From Cerrena zonata (Eukaryota > Basidiomycota > Agaricomycetes > Polyporales > Cerrenaceae): a stretch of DNA of 64,000 nt. The notes under the pieces were generated by a model. The model saw only the letters and a program-made list of their open reading frames with translations, was not told where the DNA came from and made no database searches. Each line of letters begins with the position of its first letter. The stretch's first letter is position 1. Both the position numbers and the translations under genes were made by a program. Positions 57,901 to 64,000 of the stretch are shown one piece after another. The stretch spans positions 558,001 to 622,000 of the forward strand of contig JASBNA010000011.1 of the NCBI GenBank assembly GCA_038087015.1, written 5' to 3'.

Positions 57901-58118
57901 TGGGCAAATGGCTAGTAAACTTCGAGTTGCTTGCAGGACCGCCTCCACGAGATGCAGGAGAGGAACTAAGCGGTTTACGAAGGTGAGATAATGATACTTT
58001 TCCAAACGAATTATGTGACATACTTGGGCGTGGGTAAATGCTGTCGTGCAGCCACCCTCTCAGCGGCCATAGCTAGCGCAGATCGATCATCTACATTCCG
58101 AATTAGAGGAGAGGTCAT
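54942..58118 (-). CDS. PHD-finger chromatin protein
   Basis: Best model has four exons, complement(54942..57144, 57205..57387, 57891..57965, 58024..58118), giving 851 aa. One PHD finger lies at about residues 584-630 with the C4HC3 pattern visible in AVCACGGPDDG, LVQCDECRTWYHLQC and PWYCPDC. PHD fingers read histone tails. The rest is disordered and basic, with nuclear-signal-like segments (PGRKRKGRAATPAKK) and acidic stretches (SSSDEEDDEDQ). Exons 1 and 2 end in HLPTP and HLPTPQ and match in phase with the third exon, across a 503-base intron that is long for this genome. The alternative is a start at the ATG 57632 inside that intron, so the N-terminus is uncertain. The last two exons are secure. 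Divergent to DNMT2. Confidence 0.8.
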
Positions 58119-58602
58119 AGTAGACAGTTTTCAATGAGAAAATATAACGACCATGTTGGAACTGGCGACATACAAGTTGATGAGACTCTCTTCGTACTCC
58201 CCTGTTCAAATTCAGGTTTCGCATGTTGAGAAGCAGACATTCAGGGTCTGAGGCGGGTTTATAAGGTGGTTTCAGTAGCAAGGAGAGCAATTAGGAGTTG
58301 GTTTCGCAGAGATGTATCGTAAGAGGAAGAGAAAGCAAGGAGGAGGAAGGGAGGAGACAGTGTGTTGAACTTTGTGTGTGGTGTCAGTTCTCAACTTGTT
58401 GGTCTCTGCTGACTAATCCGATCTCGATCATTCTTCGTCCATATAAGGCAACCCGAAATTCATTTTGGAAGTTTGCGAGTTTGACTCGCTGAGATTCCAT
58501 GCACTGACCCAATCTCGGTTGGTAAATATTTCTTCATATCACAAACATGCAACATTGATTGATTGCTCTCAAATCTCAGCATTGGGGTACTTTAGCTTCA
58601 CT
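58119..58602. promoter_or_regulatory. divergent promoter region of the PHD gene and DNMT2
   Basis: A 484-base head-to-head spacer. It contains purine-rich stretches near 58320-58360 and no obvious TATA box close to either start. Confidence 0.4.
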
Positions 58603-60000
58603 ATGACTATCCGTGCAATCGAGTTTTACTGTGGTATCGGTAGGTAATTAGTTTCAAAAGATATCCCTCGTTGAGGCCAACTCTAACGCAAGTGGACCAG
58701 GTGGCCTGCACAAAGCCTTCGAGACAAGCAATGTCTCAGGATCGGTTGTTTGCGCCTATGATTGGGATCAGTCGTCTTGCCACGTTTATGAAACCAACTA
58801 CGGGACGGAAATTGTTAAACAGGTCTGCCAGTGAATTACGCGACATATACTTTTACCTGTCTAACCAACACCCCCTTAGATAGATATAACCAAGCTGACA
58901 GCATCAGGACTTGGGTCGTTGGATGCACAACTATGGCTCCTATCCCCATCTTGCCAACCATATACGGTCTTGAATCCAGAGGCGAAAGGAGCGGCTGATC
59001 CTAGGGCGAAATCATTCATCCATCTTATGGAAGTCGTCCTTCCCGAGTTAGTGAAGATGAAACAACATCCATCCCATCTACTGGTTGAGAACGTGGCAGG
59101 ATTTGAGGTAGCCCGACCCAACGTTCTGTTCGCTTGCTTAACCATTGGCTGACCACGCTAGTTTCACATAGACATCAACTACACGCACGAATATATTGCA
59201 GATTCTACAAGGCCTTGGGTATAACACCTTCGAGATCTTGCTCACGCCACTACAGTTCGGGATCCCAAACTCTCGTCTTCGTTACTATTTACTGGCCAAG
59301 TCCGACGACCAACTTTTCGCTGACGTCCATGATACTTCCAACATAGTCTGGAGACACATTCCAGGGCAAGGGGTAGAATGGGAAGACCCCAGATCGCGAT
59401 CTCAAGGATGTGACTTGGGTATCAGGCAGGTACGAGAATATTTGGACGTAGATACAGAGGAACTGGGTCCGTACACGATACCAGATCGTGTATTAGAGAA
59501 ATGGGGTCGATTGTTCGATATTATCCTTCCATCTTCACGCCGAAGTTGCTGTTTTACTAGAGGTAGGGAGTTATGCAACTGGAGGGTCATGTCGATTTAA
59601 CCTCTTTGTGCAGGATACACTAAAATGGCTGAAAGAGCTGGGTCTGTATTGCAGCTCAATGAGTTACTCGACGTAAGTCCCAATGCCATCCTCCTATCGC
59701 AAATGCTAACTCAAATGATGCATAACCGTGCATTAGACCACAAAGACATTCGACCAGTTCCTGGCTAAACAGCAAGCGGGGGACCCAAACGCGGTTCGTC
59801 TTCTAGATGAACTCAAGCTTCGATACTTTACTCCAAATGAACTGCTGCGGCTGTTTTGTTTTGAACCCCCTATTTCGGAAGGACCCCAGACCTTCAAATG
59901 GCCTGATTCGGTCTCAACCAAGACACGATACAAGCTTATGGGAAACAGTGTAAATGTACATGTAGTACGAGAGTTGATTCGATATCTATTCAAAGAGTGA
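58603..60000 (+). CDS. DNMT2: tRNA (cytosine-C5) methyltransferase, DNMT2/TRDMT1 type
   Basis: Six exons: 58603..58643, 58693..58822, 58880..59107, 59172..59562, 59614..59672, 59737..60000, giving 370 aa. The family methylates C38 of tRNA-Asp using a DNA-methyltransferase fold. Motif I is FYCGIG with GGLHKAF. Motif IV is LSPSCQPYT with catalytic Cys82; most DNMT2 proteins have Pro-Pro-Cys-Gln here, so Ser81 is a substitution. Motif VI is VENVAGFE. The DNMT2-specific C-F-T-x-G-Y segment is formed across the fourth intron (C260 to Y265). Motifs IX and X are FTPNELLRLFCF and YKLMGNSVNVHVV. There is no regulatory N-terminal region, as expected for DNMT2. All junctions keep the motifs in frame. 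Confidence 0.93.
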
Positions 60001-60470
60001 GAGTGAACGTAACATAAATAGTGTGTTTATACCTTGTACGAGTTATCGACGCTAGTCTGGGGGACGTCTTTATCCACTCCTAGTAGGCTAGAGGAATACG
60101 AGTGCTTGAACTTAGACACAACCCGGACAGAATGCCAAGGTCCGAAATTCGACCGATGACATCAGCGTGCGTGCGGACGCGCTCAGACGTAGTTTGTGCC
60201 CTACTAAAGATCTTCCTAGAGGACTAAAGGTACCTCGGCCGTACCACTGGTGAGCATTAAAGTCTTGTGAATGAGTTTTGAACATTGAGAGCAATGTTAT
60301 ATTTAGGGGCTCTATTTAGTATGGTATCGTGATCGAGGATCCTAATAACTGTATGTACTGATACAAGTCTGATGTTTGAGAGGTGAATAGCAGGATGGTT
60401 GTAGATTAGATCGACAATATGTACGCAACTCCGAAATGTCCAAAGTCGAGATAATGATGGGGGTAGGAAA
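60001..60470. other. convergent spacer between DNMT2 and ISA1
   Basis: 470 bases holding the two 3' regions. No gene or repeat is recognised. Confidence 0.45.
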
Positions 60471-61221
60471 TCACGAGCCGACGGTAAACGACTCTCCACA
60501 ACCACAGGCATCCTTGACATTGGGGTTATTGAAGGCAAACTTTGCGCTGCAATGAGTTGAGTAAATAATTACCAAGAGATAGAACAGTAAACACGTACCT
60601 CAGCGCATCCTCCTTCCAATCCATCTCGCTGCCAATGATTGAGAACAGGGCCTTGCTATCTATTAGCACCTTAACGCCGTCTTGCTCGACCACTTCATCG
60701 AACTTCCCCGCTTTGTCCACGTATTCGAGATGGTATGACATCCCGGCACATCCCTTGTTCCGGACACCTATCCGTAAATGTTGAGGCGTTGGGGACTTCA
60801 TGAGGACGTGTAACCGCTCGACCGCTCCAGGTGTCTAAACAAGGAAGCTCACTGACCAACGTTATCATACGAGCAGACATGAAAGTTGGCATACCAGTGT
60901 AATAGCAGCTTTGGCTGCTCGTAGCTTAGGCTTCGGTCGCTCCGCCTTTGGTATTGGTGGGGGACGTGCTGCAGTTTGCGGCGACGAGGCATCTGCTGAC
61001 AAATCTTTCGCTGACGGTGGGGTTTTCGTTGGAATGGCTACTGGTGGTGTTTCTCCTAGAGCCGGGCTCTTGGAAGAGCTTGATACGACTGGTGCCGGAC
61101 TTGGGGGATGTGCGACGGCAGACATCATCGCATGTCGGTGGTATACGAAGCGTGAAGTCGAAGCAAACTGGGAAGAGAGAAGTCGAGCAGTACTTTGTGC
61201 TCGTAGTGATAGTGCAGACAT
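60471..61221 (-). CDS. ISA1: mitochondrial A-type iron-sulfur assembly protein ISA1
   Basis: Three exons, complement(60471..60546, 60599..60834, 60895..61221), giving 212 aa. The first roughly 30 residues are Arg/Ser-rich (MSALSLRAQSTARLLSSQF), fitting a mitochondrial presequence, followed by an unusually long Pro/Ala/Ser-rich linker to residue 109. The A-type domain starts at TPGAVERLHVL and contains the three conserved Cys: NKGCAGMSY (C138) and ACGCGESF (C202, C204). SKALFSIIGSEMDW and FAFNNPNVKDACGCG are also present. Known role: with ISA2 and IBA57, making 4Fe-4S clusters late in mitochondrial assembly, before NFU1 acts. Splicing of the second intron restores SAKFAFNNPN. The ATG at 61221 is the first in frame. 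Confidence 0.93.
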
Positions 61222-63257
61222 TGTTCTCAGATGTTGTAGCCGTTCAATGTGAACGTGAAGAAGAGTGAGAAGGATGTGGTGGAGGACGGAGAGAAAGGAT
61301 GATTTAAGACGGAGTCGAGGTGGAAGATTGCGGTATGCAACGACAAGCTTGGGGTCGCTTATCTAATCTAGGCGGGTCGGGTTCGACCAATCAGACAACT
61401 CTGGTTTCTTTCCAGCACGGCCTCGATGTTTCATAAGATCACATCTCTCCTCCTACCCTGAGTGTCTCATAAATACTGGGTCCATCTTAACCAATTTCCT
61501 GATGGTTTTTGTGCTCTTTGGAGCATCAAAGCTTCCGGGCCAGTTCATGATCGAGGCCAGACAACACCCTTGGGGTTTTACGGAAAAGGCAAGCCCCATG
61601 GTCAGGAAGCAACGTATACTCATTATTTACAAATCCCTTACTCTCCCGTTTCGAGCCTTCGAGCCTCGAGATATTTCGAGAAAGCACGTTTATAACACAT
61701 TCTTTTTTTTGCCAGCAATATCGTCTCAACTTAGAAAGTCGAGTAAGCATTTTCACCTCCTCCCGTCCAACTTTCCCACGGTTTTCTCACCCTCAAATCG
61801 CCCACTTTTCCACCGAGCTATTCAAGCTTTACTCAAGTCGTCAAGGGAATGAATCACTCACCTATTATTCACAATTTCTCACAACTCTTTTTCTTCGAAC
61901 TTGCTTCCTTTGTCAGGGAATTTCGTCGATCGATTGACGAACCTCCAGTCCATGAAAACGACGATGAATACGTTTAAAACCATGTGGGATCTCGCTCTAG
62001 ACACAGATTATGTGCTACCTTTGCAGGTTTTCGGACGTTCGTGCCTATAACTATCCTTCCTGCGCTCATAAGGCCTGGTTGTGTTTTTCCAAAGATTATT
62101 AGTCAAAGCCCCAAGATGTGAAGAACATTGACGAACGTTGGAATATCCCACCCACCACGCTCTGTCTTTTGCATCCTCACCTTCTGTTATATGTGTCCAA
62201 GGTTGACTTATTTAATACTACTGTATCATGCTACAGGCATTGAGCGGAGTACACAGGTACTGAAGCTATCTATGTTGACCTTGCCCTTCGACATGCACTG
62301 AATCTGTAACTTACATCACTATAGTCGCGTTGTGCCCACTAAGCTCGCTCCCTGGCTGAAACACAAAACCTTTCATAAAGATCTTTCTGTCAACAACAAG
62401 CAAGACTGCCTCATGACGCTGGTGATACGGTAGATGTCATTCCACTTATGATACCTCTTGTTTGCATCCGTGGCTCACGTTCTCTGCACGGAGGTTGAGC
62501 TCCTTCCCAAAGCTTGCTTATTGCTACTCTTTCTTCATCATTCTATCGTATGACTAATATCTATCTAACCTAGTCGGAGCCCTTGACTATATGGAAATGT
62601 ACCCACAGGGTAAACTCAAGAAACGTAATCTTCAAGCGATAGAGTTTAGGTATATCACCTTGGCCTCCATTATTTCCCTATCCTGAATACTTACTAGTGT
62701 TTCTGTTCTCAAATTTGGAATGACGTCTCCCGCATAGGCTACGGACACGTAACTTTGAAAATAGAGTTAAGATCAAGTCCTGCAAAAGGCAGTCGTTAGT
62801 GATAAAAAGTCTAACCCTTACCCTGATTGTTGACGTGAGTTCATTTGTGTTTCTGCTCTTAGATTGCATTGACCAACTAATCCCGTGTATCTCATATCCC
62901 TCTGTATCCTGATCAGACTCTATTCATCTACCATAGCACGCTACTCTATCAAGGATAATTCCAACTCATGTTGGCGATTTAACATTTCCTTATTTTGGTT
63001 CATCGACGTTCAGGGTTAGTGGATTACCCGAATCTTCCAAATGCAATGTGGGTATACTACCTCCAGATTAACCTCCGGTGTTCACAAATTGGGCTTCTAG
63101 ATCTGCTTTCTGCATGCGCGCTGATTCTTGACCCACCGCATGACCAGACTCCTCAGCGGCACGTTGGTTCTCGGGAGGTATAAAAGTCTTCTTCACCTCG
63201 ACAGAGTGGGTCACCAACAAGCATTTACTCGCTGCTACAATTTCCACACATATCACA
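61222..63257. other. intergenic, mostly the right inverted repeat arm
   Basis: No gene is supported. From about 61600 on, this is the inverted counterpart of 30745-32370. Confidence 0.5.
63179..63186 (+). promoter_or_regulatory. TATA box of the four-cysteine gene at 63258
   Basis: TATAAAAG in GGTATAAAAGTC, 72 bases or so before the ATG, same position as in the inverted copy at 30744. Confidence 0.7.
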
Positions 63258-63632
63258 ATGTTCACCACTCATGTCTTCACTGTCGCTATTGCCGCAGTCA
63301 TGCTCCTCGTTGGCCAGACTCACGCTGCAGAAATAACATCTCGCGCAGCTTTGATCGCCGTTGACCCCGGTATGAGACTCTCTTTCACCCTGTGTTCGTC
63401 GATGTTCAACCCTGGTTTATCGTAACTTAGTTTCGGCTTGTGGCCCTCCTAACAACTTGGACCACCACGAAGGATCCAGTTGCAAGTTTCTCGCTGGGCC
63501 ATCCAGCAAATCTTCCGTCATTTCTGGAAGTAAGTCATCTCTATTCAGGCAATTCGGCGGCCAGGTTGCTAATTCGTCTTAATCTCAGAGTGTTTCTTCG
63601 TTAATGGACGGCTCACCTGCGTTCCTACTTAG
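63258..63632 (+). CDS. small secreted four-cysteine protein
   Basis: Three exons, 63258..63369, 63431..63529 and 63589..63632, giving 84 aa. Signal peptide MFTTHVFTVAIAAVMLLVG, then QTHAAEITSRA, VSACGPPNNLD, SSCKFLAGPS, KCFFVNG and LTCVPT: four Cys in the mature chain. Both introns are phase 1 and both split codons that rebuild the family pattern. The exon sizes (112, 99, 44) equal those of the copy at 30744 exactly. It lies in the right arm of the large inverted repeat. Function is unknown to me; the protein is too small for an enzyme and is likely disulfide-stabilised outside the cell (inference). Confidence 0.85.
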
Positions 63633-64000
63633 TAGATTTGGAAGGTTATGCTGTAATGGAATGCTGATGTCGTTGCATAAACCCTTGATATATACATACG
63701 TTATCAGTTATAGTGCTTGTGTCGGTGTTTGCCTGCCATTCCATAACAGCATGTGATCTCAACAAGTACAAAGCACAAACACACCGACACCCCCTGAGCA
63801 AGGAGGTTGTCGTTCGGTCTGTATCGCTGCCGGGTTATACTTATATCTGTCAAATCGTGTCAGTCTCCAAAAATGGTTTTATCAATAGTTCAATCACTTT
63901 GATACAAGACGTTACACGCCAACAGTATTCCTACATTCACAATGATATCGTTTTCTACTACCAAACAATGGCAAACACTGTTCCCAATCTATTGCACCAA
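63633..64000. other. end of the right repeat arm and window edge
   Basis: The first 140 bases match, inverted, the DNA downstream of the gene at 30378. The rest shows no gene. Confidence 0.45.

Larger units (their letters stand above)
61600..63770. repeat. right arm of a 29-kb-spaced inverted repeat
   Basis: Inverted partner of 30188-32370. Ordered matches include ATTATTCACAATT near 61867, CTCTAGACACAGATTATG near 61994, CTGCCTCATGACGCTGGTGA near 62407, the four-cysteine gene, and the flank at 63710-63770. Confidence 0.75.

Overview
This window looks like nuclear DNA of a filamentous basidiomycete, most likely an agaricomycete (inference). The housekeeping genes are cut by many short GT-AG introns of roughly 45-70 bases, genes lie densely on both strands, and the recognisable proteins are eukaryotic: HEM3, NFU1, ALG1, DBP3, an oxysterol-binding protein, a FYVE protein, a PHD protein, DNMT2 and ISA1. 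I see no rRNA, no confident tRNA, no CRISPR array, and no transposase or reverse transcriptase reading frame. All exon models were built by eye from reading frames, splice signals and family motifs. For every gene reported as a multi-exon CDS I checked that exon lengths sum to a multiple of three.

Bases 1-8011 hold a gene tail cut by the left edge, a SET-domain protein, a secreted proline-rich repeat protein, hydroxymethylbilane synthase (HEM3) and the Fe-S scaffold NFU1. Bases 8012-32400 are an accessory region dominated by two families of tiny secreted-protein genes. Family 1 has four exons, about 145 residues and a beta/gamma-crystallin-like domain: intact copies start at 9985, 15226 and 25422, with a relic near 23355-23530. 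Family 2 has three exons, both introns in phase 1, and a signal peptide followed by a four-cysteine domain of 73-84 residues. Its copies end or start at 17182, 18563, 26824 and 30744 on the minus strand and 63258 on the plus strand, with broken copies at 19837 and 28105. The proline-rich protein at 3028-4115 is family 2 with a long repeat tail added. The order crystallin-like gene, convergent four-cysteine gene, second four-cysteine gene occurs twice, about 10 kb apart, so part of this region is an old block duplication. ALG1 is intact at 11208-13142, and a decayed copy of its first exons lies next to NFU1 at 8191-8660. A low-complexity lineage protein of 413 residues sits at 20324-21617 between the duplicated blocks.

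Bases 32580-61221 are a housekeeping block: DBP3 (with an in-frame TAG), an OSBP-type lipid-transfer protein, a 1932-residue coiled-coil protein, a FYVE protein, a small hypothetical gene, a 673-residue unknown, a PHD-finger protein, DNMT2 and ISA1. The block is flanked by diverged inverted repeats of about 2.2 kb (30188-32370 and 61600-63770). Each repeat carries one nearly identical four-cysteine gene, so the 29 kb between them could invert by recombination.

Functionally, HEM3, NFU1 and ISA1 belong to tetrapyrrole and iron-sulfur biology, DBP3 and DNMT2 to RNA metabolism, ALG1 to N-glycan precursor synthesis, and OSBP and FYVE to membrane lipid signalling. The most notable content is the pair of small secreted-protein families, their repeated convergent arrangement, and the fusion of one of them to a proline-rich repeat tail.
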